Assembly (NCBI GenBank): GCA_947034895.1
Contig: OX344763.1
Location: 57,927,093 to 57,991,092, forward strand
Direction of reading: 5' to 3'
DNA from: Rhytidiadelphus loreus
Lineage: Eukaryota; Streptophyta; Bryopsida; Hypnales; Hylocomiaceae
DNA length: 64,000 nt
Below are positions 38,614-50,142 of this stretch, one piece after another; position 1 is the stretch's first letter; the number at the start of each line of letters is the position of its first letter. The position numbers and the translations under genes were made by a program. The notes beneath the pieces are model-generated. The model had not been told where the DNA came from, did no database searches, and saw only the letters and a program-made list of their open reading frames with translations.

Positions 38614-38979
38614 TGGAAATGAAATATTCGTGCACGAACCTGGCCCTCTATTTTAAAGTCCACAAAATTGTAATCTCATGAAATTCATTGACAGAAATCT
38701 GGGAAAGAGGTTGTGCAAGTTGCAAGTGCTCCTAAACTCATGAATTAATCAACAAAATATAAAATTGGGAGTCACGATGAATAACTTTCTAGTACGTGGA
38801 AATGAAATATTGGTGCACGAACCTGGCCCTCTATTTTAAAGTCCACAAAATTGTAATCTCATGGAATTCATGTACAGAAATCTGGGAAAGAGGTTGTGCA
38901 AGTTGCAAGTGCTCCTAAACTCATGAATTAATCAACAAAATATATAATTGGGAGTCACGATGAATGACTTTCTAGTATG
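38614..38979 (+). repeat. Junction monomers M212-M213
   Basis: M212 is C/GAAATTC with TTGACAG (the first occurrence of that box, about 38,688) and a rare AATATAAAATTGG tail shared with M257. M213 carries GGTGCACGAACCTGG, a one-off chimera with only the first of the five type G bases. M213 marks the switch from right-half classes back to left-half classes at 38,980. Confidence 0.75.
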
Positions 38980-40626
38980 TGGAAATGAAATATTGGTTCA
39001 CGAACCTTGCCCTGTATTTTAAAGTCGACAAAATTGTAATCTCATGAAATTCATGTACAGAAATCTGGGAAAGAGGTTGTGCAAGTTGCAAGTGCTCCTA
39101 AACTCATGAATTAATCAACAAAATATATAATTGGGAGTCACGATGAATGACTTTCTAGTACGTGGAAATGAAATATTCGTGCACGAACCTGGCCCTCTAT
39201 TTTAAAGTCCACAAAATTGTAATCTCATGGAATTCATTGAAAGAAATCTGGGAAAGAGGTTGTGCAAGTTGCAAGTGCTCCTAAACTCATGAATTAATCA
39301 ACAAAATATATAATTGGGAGTCACGATGAATGACTTTCTAGTACGTGGAAATGAAATATTCGTGCATGAACCTGGCCCTCTATTTTAAAGTCCACAAAAT
39401 TGTAATCTCATGAAATTCATTGATAGAAATCTGGGAAAGAGGTTGTGCAAGTTGCAAGTGCTCCTAAACTCATGAATTAATCAACAAAATATATAATTGG
39501 GAGTCACGATGAATGACTTTCTAGTATGTGGAAATGAAATATTCGTGCACGAACCTGGCCCTCTATTTTAAAGTCCACAAAATTGTAATCTCATGGAATT
39601 CATTGAAAGAAATCTGGGAAAGAGGTTGTGCAAGTTGCAAGTGCTCCTAAACTCATGAATTAATCAACAAAATATATAATTGGGAGTCTCGATGAATGAC
39701 TTTCTAGTACGTGGAAATGAAATATTCGTGCACGAACCTGGCCCTCTATTTTAAAGGCCACAAAATTGTAATCTCATGGAGTTCATTGAAAGAAATCTGG
39801 AAAAGAGGTTGTGCAAGTTGCAAGTGCTCCTAAACTCATGAATTAATCAACAAAATGTATAACTGGGAGTCACGATGAATGACTTTCTAGTACGTGGAAA
39901 TGAAATATTCGTGCACGAACCTGGCCCTCTATTTTAAAGTCCACAAAATTGTAATCTCATGGAATTCATGTACAGAACTCTGGGAAAGAGGTTGTGCAAG
40001 TTGCAAGTGCTCCTAAACTCATGAATTAATCAACAAAATATATAATTGGGAGTCACGATGAATGACTTTCTAGTACGTGGAAATGAAATATTGGTTCACG
40101 AACCTTGCCCTGTATTTTAAAGTCGACAAAATTGTAATCTCATGGAATTCATTGAAAGAAATCTGGGAAAGAGGTTGTGCAAGTTGCAAGTGCTCCTAAA
40201 CTCATGAATTAATCAACAAAATATATAATTGGGAGTCACGATGAATGACTTTCTAGTACGTGGAAATGAAATATTCGTGCACGAACCTGGCCCTCTATTT
40301 TAAAGTCCACAAAATTGTAATCTCATGGAATTCATTGAAAGAAATCTGGGAAAGAGGTTGTGCAAGTTGCAAGTGCTCCTAAACTCATGAATTAATCAAC
40401 AAAATATATAATTGGGAGTCACGATGAATGACTTTCTAGTACGTGGAAATGAAATATTCGTGCATGAACCTGGCCCTCTATTTTAAAGTCCACAAAATTG
40501 TAATCTCATGAAATTCATTGATAGAAATCTGGAAAAGAGGTTGTGCAAGTTGCAAGTGCTCCTAAACTCATGAATTAATCAACAAAATATATAATTGGGA
40601 GTCACGATGAATGACTTTCTAGTATG
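38980..40626 (+). repeat. Second copy of the 9-monomer segment (M214-M222)
   Basis: It matches 22,144-23,790 class by class at 92 monomers. Left-half markers (GTCTCG at 39,686, GGCCAC/GGAGTTC, GTATAACTG at 39,857, GAACTC, CTGGAAAAG) reappear here although they are largely absent from 31 to 38.9 kb. This indicates insertion or exchange of a block from the left-half haplotype. Confidence 0.82.
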
Positions 40627-40992
40627 TGGAAATGAAATATTCGTGCACGAACCTGGCCCTCTATTTTAAAGTCGACAAAATTGTAATCTCATGGAATTCA
40701 TGTACAGAAATTTGGGAAAGAGGTTGTGCAAGTTGCAAGTGCTCCTAAACTCATGAATTAATCAACAAAATATATAATTGGGAGTTACGATGAATGACTT
40801 TCTAGTACGTGGAAATGAAATATTCGTGCACGAACCTGGCCCTCTATTTTAAAGGCCACAAAATTGTAATCTCATGGAGTTCATTGAAAGAAATCTGGGA
40901 AAGAGGTTGTGCAAGTTGCAAGTGCTCCTAAACTCATGAATTAATCAACAAAATATATAACTGGGAGTCACGATGAATGACTTTCTAGTACG
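40627..40992 (+). repeat. Second copy of marker pair (M223-M224)
   Basis: M223 has the GGGAGTTACG tail and M224 has GGCCAC, GGAGTTC and AACTGGG, as at 18,118-18,483. M223 is a recombinant with only the last type G base (GTCGAC) and a private GAAATTTGGG. It joins the 92-monomer copy to the 79-monomer copy, so three segments with different sources abut here. Confidence 0.75.
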
Positions 40993-43900
40993 TGGAAATG
41001 AAATATTCGTGCACGAACCTTGCCCTGTATTTTAAAGTCGACAAAATTGTAATCTCATGGAATTCATGTACAGAACTCTGGGAAAGAGGTTGTGCAAGTT
41101 GCAAGTGCTCCTAAACTCATGAATTAATCAACAAAATATATAATTGGGAGTCACGATGAATGACTTTCTAGTACGTGGAAATGAAATATTCGTGCATGAA
41201 CCTGGCCCTTTATTTTAAAGTCCACAAAATTGTAATCTCATGAAATTCATTGAAAGAAATCTGGGAATGAAGTTGTGCAAGTTGCAAGTGCTCCTAAACT
41301 CATGAATTAATCAACAAAATATATAATTGGGAGTCACGATGAAGGACTTTCTAGTACGTGGAAATGAAATATTCGTGCACGAACCTGGCCCTCTATTTTA
41401 AAGTCCACAAAATTAAAATCTCATGGAATTCATGTACAGAAATCTGGGAAAGAGGTTGTGCAAGTTGCAAGTGCTCCTAAACTCATGAATTAATCAACAA
41501 AATATATAATTGGGAGTCACGATGAATGACTTTCTAGTACATGGAAATGAAATATTCGTGCACGAACGTGGCCCTCTATTTTAAAGTCCACAAAATTCTA
41601 ATCTCATGAAATTCATTGAAAGAAATCTGGGAAAGAGGTTGTGCAAGTTGCAAGTGCTCCTAAACTCATGAATTAATCAACAAAATATATAATTGGGAGT
41701 CACGATGAATGACTTTCTAGTACGTGGAAATGAAATATTCGTGCATGAACCTGGCCCTTTATTTTAAAGTCCACAAAATTGTAATCTCATGAAATTCATT
41801 GAAAGAAATCTGGGAAAGAAGTTGTGCAAGTTGCAAGTGCTCCTAAACTCATGAATTAATCAACAAAATATATAATTGGGAGTCACGATGAAGGACTTTC
41901 TAGTACGTGGAAATGAAATATTCGTGCACGAACCTGGCCCTCTATTTTAAAGTCCACAAAATTGTAATCTCATGGAATTCATGTACAGAAATCTGGGAAA
42001 GAGGTTGTGCAAGTTGCAAGTGCTCCTAAACTCATGAATTAATCAACAAAATATATAATTGGGAGTCACGATGAATGACTTTCTAGTACATGGAAATGAA
42101 ATATTCGTGCACGAACGTGGCCCTCTATTTTAAAGTCCACAAAATTCTAATCTCATGAAATTCATTGAAAGAAATCTGGGAAAGAGGTTGTGCAAGTTGC
42201 AAGTGCTCCTAAACTCATGAATTAATCAACAAAATATATAATTGGGAGTCACGATGAATAACTCTCTAGTACATGGAAATGAAATATTCGTGCACGAACC
42301 TGGCCCTCTATTTTAAAGTCCACAAAATTGTAATCTCATGGAATTCATTGAAAGAAATCTGGGAAAGAGGTTGTGCAAGTTGCAAGTGCTCCTAAACTCA
42401 TGAATTAATCAACAAAATATATAATTGGGAGTCACGATGAATGACTTTCTAGTACGTGGAAATGAAATATTCGTGCATGAACCTGGCCCTCTATTTTAAA
42501 GTCCACAAAATTGTAATCTCATGGAGTTCATTGAAAGAAATCTGGGAAAGAGGTTGTGCAAGTTGCAAGTGCTCCTAAACTCATGAATTAATCAACAAAA
42601 TATATAATTGGGAGTCACGATGAATGACTTTCTAGTACGTGGAAATGAAATATTCGTGCATGAACCTGGCCCTCTATTTTAAAGTCCACAAAATTGTAAT
42701 CTCATGGAATTCATTGAAAGAAATCTGGGAAAGAGGTTGTGCAAGTTGCAAGTGCTCCTAAACTCATGAATTAATCAACAAAATATATAATTGGGAGTCA
42801 CGATGAATGACTTTCTAGTACGTGGAAATGAAATATTCGTGCACGAACCTTGCCCTGTATTTTAAAGTCGACAAAATTGTAATCTCATGGAATTCATGTA
42901 CAGAACTCTGGAAAAGAGGTTGTGCAAGTTGCAAGTGCTCCTAAACTCATGAATTAATCAAAAAAATATATAATTGGTGGTCACGATGAATGACTTTCTA
43001 GTACGTGGAAATGAAATATTCGTGCATGAACCTGGCCCTCTATTTTAAAGTCCACAAAATTGTAATCTCATGGAATTCATTGATAGAAATCTGGGAAAGA
43101 GGTTGTGCAAGTTGCAAGTGCTCCTAAACTCATGAATTAATCAACAAAATATATAATTGGGAGTCACGATGAATGACTTTCTAGTACGTGGAAATGAAAT
43201 ATTCGTGCACGAACCTGGCCCTCTATTTTAAAGTCCACAAAATTGTAATCTCATGGAATTCATAGAAAGAAATCTGGGAAAGAGGTTGTGCAAGTTGCAA
43301 GTGCTCCTAAACTCATGAATTAATCAACAAAATATATAATTGGGAGTCACGATGAATAACTTTCTAGTACATGGAAATGAAATATTCGTGCACGAACGTG
43401 GCCCTCTATTTTAAAGTCCACAAAATTGTAATCTCATGGAATTCATTGATAGAAATCTGGGAAAGAGGTTGTGCAAGTTGCAAGTGCTCCTAAACTCATG
43501 AATTAATCAACAAAATATATAATTGGGAGTCACGATGAATGACTTTCTAGTACGTGGAAATGAAATATTCGTGCATGAATCTGGCCCTCTATTTTAAAGT
43601 CCACAAAATTGTAATCTCATGAAATTCATTGAAAGAAATCTGGGAAAGAGGTTGTGCAAGTTGCAAGTGCTCCTAAACTCATGAATTAATCAACAAACTA
43701 TATAATTGGGAGTCACGATGAATGACTTTCTAGTACGTGGAAATGAAATATTCGTGCATGAACCTGGCCCTCTATTTTAAAGTCCATAAAATTGTAATCT
43801 CATGAAATTCATTGAAAGAAATCTGGGAAAGAGGTTGTGCAAGTTGCAAGTGCTCCTAAACTCATGAATTAATCAACAAACTATATAATTGGGAGTCACG

Positions 43901-46665
43901 ATGAATAACTTTCTAGTACATGGAAATGAAATATTCGTGCACGAACGTGGCCCTCTATTTTAAAGTCCACAAAATTGTAATCTCATGGAATTCATTGATA
44001 GAAATCTGGGAAAGAGGTTGTGCAAGTTGCAAGTGCTCCTAAACTCATGAATTAATCAACAAAATATATAATTGGGAGTCACGATGAATGACTTTCTAGT
44101 ACGTGGAAATGAAATATTCGTGCACGAACCTGGCCCTCTATTTTAAAGTCCACAAAATTGTAATCTCATGGAATTCATTGAAAGAAATCTGGGAAAGAGG
44201 TTGTGCAAGTTGCAAGTGCTCCTAAACTCATGAATTAATCAACAAACTATATAATTGGGAGTCACGATGAATAACTTTCTAGTACATGGAAATGAAATAT
44301 TCGTGCACGAACGTGGCCCTCTATTTTAAAGTCCACAAAATTGTAATCTCATGGAATTCATTGATAGAAATCTGGGAAAGAGGTTGTGCAAGTTGCAAGT
44401 GCTCCTAAACTCATGAATTAATCAACAAAATATATAATTGGGAGTCACGATGAATGACTTTCTAGTACGTGGAAATGAAATATTCGTGCACGAACGTGGC
44501 CCTCTATTTTAAAGTCCACAAAATTGTAATCTCATGGAATTCATTGATAGAAATCTGGGAAAGAGGTTGTGCAAGTTGCAAGTGCTCCTAAACTCATGAA
44601 TTAATCAACAAAATATATAATTGGGAGTCACGATGAATAACTTTCTAGTACATGGAAATGAAATATTCGTGCACGAACGTGGCCCTCTATTTTAAAGTCC
44701 ACAAAATTGTAATCTCATGGAATTCATTGATAGAAATCTGGGAAAGAGGTTGTGCAAGTTGCAAGTGCTCCTAAACTCATGAATTAATCAACAAAATATA
44801 TAATTGGGAGTCACGATGAATGACTTTCTAGTACGTGGAAATGAAATATTCGTGCATGAACCTGGCCCTCTATTTTAAAGTCCACAAAATTGTAATCTCA
44901 TGAAATTCATTGAAAGAAATCTGGGAAAGAGGTTGTGCAAGTTGCAAGTGCTCCTAAACTCATGAATTAATCAACAAACTATATAATTGGGAGTCACGAT
45001 GAATGACTTTCTAGTACGTGGAAATGAAATATTCGTGCATGAACCTGGCCCTCTATTTTAAAGTCCACAAAATTGTAATCTCATGAAATTCATTGAAAGA
45101 AATCTGGGAAAGAGGTTGTGCAAGTTGCAAGTGCTCCTAAACTCATGAATTAATCAACAAACTATATAATTGGGAGTCACGATGAATGACTTTCTAGTAC
45201 GTGGAAATGAAATATTCGTGCATGAACCTGGCCCTCTATTTTAAAGTCCACAAAATTGTAATCTCATGAAATTCATTGAAAGAAATCTGGGAAAGAGGTT
45301 GTGCAAGTTGCAAGTGCTCCTAAACTCATGAATTAATCAACAAACTATATAATTGGGAGTCACGATGAATGACTTTCTAGTACGTGGAAATGAAATATTC
45401 GTGCACGAACGTGGCCCTCTATTTTAAAGTCCACAAAATTGTAATCTCATGGAATTCATTGATAGAAATCTGGGAAAGAGGTTGTGCAAGTTGCAAGTGC
45501 TCCTAAACTCATGAATTAATCAACAAAATATATAATTGGGAGTCACGATGAATAACTTTCTAGTACATGGAAATGAAATATTCGTGCACGAACGTGGCCC
45601 TTTATTTTAAAGTCCACAAAATTGTAATCTCATGAAATTCATTGAAAGAAATCTGGGAAAGAAGTTGTGCATGTTGCAAGTGCTCCTAAACTCATGAATT
45701 AATCAACAAAATATATAATTGGGAGTCACGATGAATGACTTTCTAGTACGTGGAAATGAAATATTCGTGCATGAACCTGGCCCTCTATTTTAAAGTCCAC
45801 AAAATTGTAATCTCATGAAATTCATTGAAAGAAATCTGGGAAAGAAGTTGTGCATGTTGCAAGTGCTCCTAAACTCATGAATTAATCAACAAAATATATA
45901 ATTGGGAGTCACGATGAATAACTTTCTAGTACATGGAAATGAAATATTCGTGCACGAACCTGGCCCTCTATTTTAAAGTCCACAAAATTGTAATCTCATG
46001 AAATTCATTGAAAGAAATCTGGGAAAGAGGTTGTGCAAGTTGCAAGTGCTCCTAAACTCATGAATTAATCAACAAAATATATAATTGGGAGTCACGATGA
46101 ATAACTTTCTAGTACGTGGAAATGAAATATTGGTTCACGAACCTGGCCCTCTATTTTAAAGTCGACAAAATTGTAATCTCATGAAATTCATGTACAGAAA
46201 TCTGGGAAAGAGGTTGTGCAAGTTGCAAGTGCTCCTAAACTCATGAATTAATCAAAAAAATATATAATTGGTGGTCACGATGAATGACTTTCTAGTACGT
46301 GGAAATGAAATATTCGTGCATGAACCTGGCCCTCTATTTTAAAGTCCACAAAATTGTAATCTGATGGAATTCATTGAAAGAAATCTGGGAAAGAGGTTGT
46401 GCAAGTTGCAAGTGCTCCTAAACTCATGAATTAATCAACAAAATATATAATTGGGAGTCACGATGAATAACTTTCTAGTACGTGGAAATGAAATATTCGT
46501 GCATGAACCTGGCCCTCTATTTTAAAGTCCACAAAATTGTAATCTCATGGAATTCATTGAAAGAAATCTGGGAAAGAGGTTGTGCAAGTTGCAAGTGTTC
46601 CTAAACTCATGAATTAATCAACAAAATATATAATTGGGAGTCACGATGAATGATTTTCTAGTACA
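40993..46665 (+). repeat. Large segmental duplication, copy 2 (M225-M255)
   Basis: Thirty-one monomers match 26,536-32,025. Marker alignment: CCTTTATT at 26,751 and 41,208 (79 x 183); CATGAACC class at 30,181 and 44,821 (80 x 183). The extra monomer is M243 or M244, an R/TTGATAG copy with a mixed GAATGAC...ACGTGG lead. M240 has a private GTCCATAAAA. M253 is a chimeric type G. Its downstream part (M246-M255) is also HOR copy d. Confidence 0.88.
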
Positions 46666-47031
46666 TGGAAATGAAATATTCGTGCATGAACCTGGCCCTC
46701 TATTTTAAAGTCCACAAAATTGTAATCTCATGAAATTCATTGATAGAAATCTGGGAAAGAAGTTGTGCAAGTTGCAAGTGCTGCTAAACTCATGAATTAA
46801 TCAACAAAATATATAATTGGGAGTCACGATGAATAACTTTCTAGTACATGGAAATGAAATATTCGTGCACGAACCTGGCCCTCTATTTTAAAGTCCACAA
46901 AATTGTAATCTCATGAAATTCATTGACAGAAATCTGGGAAAGAGGTTGTGCAAGTTGCAAGTGCTCCTAAACTCATGAATTAATCAACAAAATATAAAAT
47001 TGGGAGTCACGATGAATAACTTTCTAGTACG
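44836..47031 (+). repeat. 11-monomer HOR, copy d with one added monomer (M246-M257)
   Basis: It matches both copy a (80 monomers away) and copy c (45 monomers away). M249 is type R where copies a-c have type T at that position. It shares GTGTTCC and GATTTTC with copies a and c, and with copy c also the following M256 (GAAGTTG, GTGCTGC) and M257 (AATATAAAATTGG). It looks like a recombinant between an a-like and a c-like parent. Confidence 0.82.
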
Positions 47032-50000
47032 TGGAAATGAAATATTGGTTCACGAACCTTGCCCTGTATTTTAAAGTCGACAAAATTGTAATCTCATGAA
47101 ATTCATGTACAGAAATCTGGAAAAGAGGTTGTGCAAGTTGCAAGTGCTCCTAAACTCATGAATTAATCAAAAAAATATATAATTGGTGGTCACGATGAAT
47201 GACTTTCTAGTACGTGGAAATGAAATATTCGTGCATGAACCTGGCCCTCTATTTTAAAGTCCACAAAATTGTAATCTGATGGAATTCATTGAAAGAAATC
47301 TGGGAAAGAGGTTGTGCAAGTTGCAAGTGCTCCTAAACTCATGAATTAATCAACAAAATATATAATTGGGAGTCACGATGAATAACTTTCTAGTACGTGG
47401 AAATGAAATATTCGTGCATGAACCTGGCCCTCTATTTTAAAGTCCACAAAATTGTAATCTCATGGAATTCATTGAAAGAAATCTGGGGAAGAGGTTGTGC
47501 AAGTTGCAAGTGCTCCTAAACTCATGAATTAATCAACAAAATATATAATTGGGAGTCACGATGAATGATTTTCTAGTACATGGAAATGAAATATTCGTGC
47601 ATGAACCTGGCCCTTTATTTTAAAGTCCACAAAATTGTAATCTCATGAAATTCATTGATAGAAATCTGGGAAAGAGGTTGTGCAAGTTGCAAGTGCTCCT
47701 AAACTCATGAATTAATCAACAAAATATATAATTGGGAGTCACGATGAATGACTTTCTAGTACGTGGAAATGAAATATTCGTGCACGAACCTGGCCCTCTA
47801 TTTTAAAGTCCACAAAATTGTAATCTCATGGAATTCATTGAAAGAAATCTGGGAAAGAGGTTGTGCAAGTTGCAAGTGCTCCTAAACTCATGAATTAATC
47901 AACAAAATATATAATTGGGAGTCACGATGAATGACTTTCTAGTACGTGGAAATGAAATATTCGTGCATGAACCTGGCCCTCTATTTTAAAGTCCACAAAA
48001 TTGTAATCTCATGAAATTCATTGAAAGAAATCTGGGAAAGAGGTTGTGCAAGTTGCAAGTGCTCCTAAACTCATGAATTAATCAACAAACTATATAATTG
48101 GGAGTCACGATGAATGACTTTCTAGTACGTGGAAATGAAATATTCGTGCATGAACCTGGCCCTTTATTTTAAAGTCCACAAAATTGTAATCTCATGAAAT
48201 TCATTGAAAGAAATCTGGGAAAGAAGTTGTGCAAGTTGCAAGTGCTGCTAAACTCATGAATTAATCAACAAAATATATAATTGGGAGTCACGATGAATAA
48301 CTTTCTAGTACATGGAAATGAAATATTCGTGCACGAACCTGGCCCTCTATTTTAAAGTCCACAAAATTGTAATCTCATGAAATTCATGTACAGAAATCTG
48401 GGAAAGAGGTTGTGCAAGTTGCAAGTGCTCCTAAACTCATGAATTAATCAAAAAAATATATAATTGGGAGTCACGATGAATGACTTTCTAGTACGTGGAA
48501 ATGAAATATTGGTTCACGAACCTTGCCCTGTATTTTAAAGTCGACAAAATTGTAATCTCATGAAATTCATGTACAGAAATCTGGGAAAGAGGTTGTGCAA
48601 GTTGCAAGTGCTCCTAAACTCATGAATTAATCAAAAAAATATATAATTGGTGGTCACGATGAATGACTTTCTAGTACGTGGAAATGAAATATTCGTGCAT
48701 GAACCTGGCCCTCTATTTTAAAGTCCACAAAATTGTAATCTCATGAAATTCATTGAAAGAAATCTGGGAAAGAGGTTGTGCAAGTTGCAAGTGCTCCTAA
48801 ACTCATGAATTAATCAACAAAATATATAATTGGGAGTCACGATGAACGACTTTCTAGTACGTGGAAATGAAATATTCGTGCATGAACCTGGCCCTCTATT
48901 TTAAAGTCCACAAAATTGTAATCTCATGAAATTCATTGAAAGAAATCTGGGAAAGAGGTTGTGCAAGTTGCAAGTGCTCCTAAACTCATGAATTAATCAA
49001 CAAACTATATAATTGGGAGTCACGATGAATAACTTTCTAGTACATGGAAATGAAATATTCGTGCACGAACCTGGCCCTCTATTTTAAAGTCCACAAAATT
49101 GTAATCTCATGAAATTCATTGACAGAAATCTAGGAAAGAGGTTGTGCAAGTTGCAAGTGCTCCTAAACTCATGAATTAATCAACAAAATATATAATTGGG
49201 AGTCACGATGAATAACTTTCTAGTACATGGAAATGAAATATTCGTGCACGAACGTGGCCCTCTATTTTAAAGTCCACAAAATTGTAATCTCATGGAATTC
49301 ATTGATAGAAATCTGGGAAAGAGGTTGTGCAAGTTGCAAGTGCTCCTAAACTCATGAATTAATCGACAAACTATATAATTGGGAGTCACGATGAATGACT
49401 TTCTAGTACGTGGAAATGAAATATTCGTGCATGAACCTGGCCCTGTATTTTAAAGTCCACAAAATTGTAATCTCATGGAAATCATTGAAAGAAATCTAGG
49501 AAAGAGGTTGTGCAAGTTGCAAATGCTCCTAAACTCATGAATTAATCAAAAAAATATATAATTGGGAGTCACGATGAATAACTTTCTAGTACATGGAAAT
49601 GAAATATTCGTGCACGAACGTGGCCCTCTATTTTAAAGTCCACAAAATTGTAATCTCATGGAATTCATTGAAAGAAATCTGGGAAAGAGGTTGTGCAAGT
49701 TGCAAGTGCTCCTAAACTCATGAATTAATCAACAAAATATATAATTGGGAGTCACGATGAATAACTTTCTAGTACGTGGAAATGAAATATTCGTGCACGA
49801 ACCTGGCCCTCTATTTTAAAGTCCACAAAATTGTAATCTCATGGAATTCATGTACAGAAATCTGGGAAAGAGGTTGTGCAAGTTGCAAGTGCTCCTAAAC
49901 TCATGAATTAATCAACAAAATATATAATTGGGAGTCACGATGAATAACTTTCTAGTACGTGGAAATGAAATATTCGTGCATGAACCTGGCCCTCTATTTT

Positions 50001-50142
50001 GAAGTCCACAAAATTGTAATCTCATGGAATTCATGTACAGAAATCTAGGAAAGAGGTTGTGCAAGTTGCAAGTGCTCCTAAACTCATGAATTAATCAACA
50101 AACTATATAATTGGGAGTCACGATGAATAACTTTCTAGTACA
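47032..50142 (+). repeat. Irregular mosaic (M258-M274)
   Basis: M258-M260 repeat the G/w, CTGATGG, T order of the 11-monomer unit five monomers after its previous occurrence (46,361 to 47,276). M265-M266 are C and G monomers, both with TGTACAG. From M269 the marker CTAGGAAAG (in place of CTGGGAAAG) appears; it is confined to about 49.1-53.9 kb. M270 has AATCGACAAACTATA and M271 has AAATGCTCC, each seen once. No long regular HOR is visible. Confidence 0.7.
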
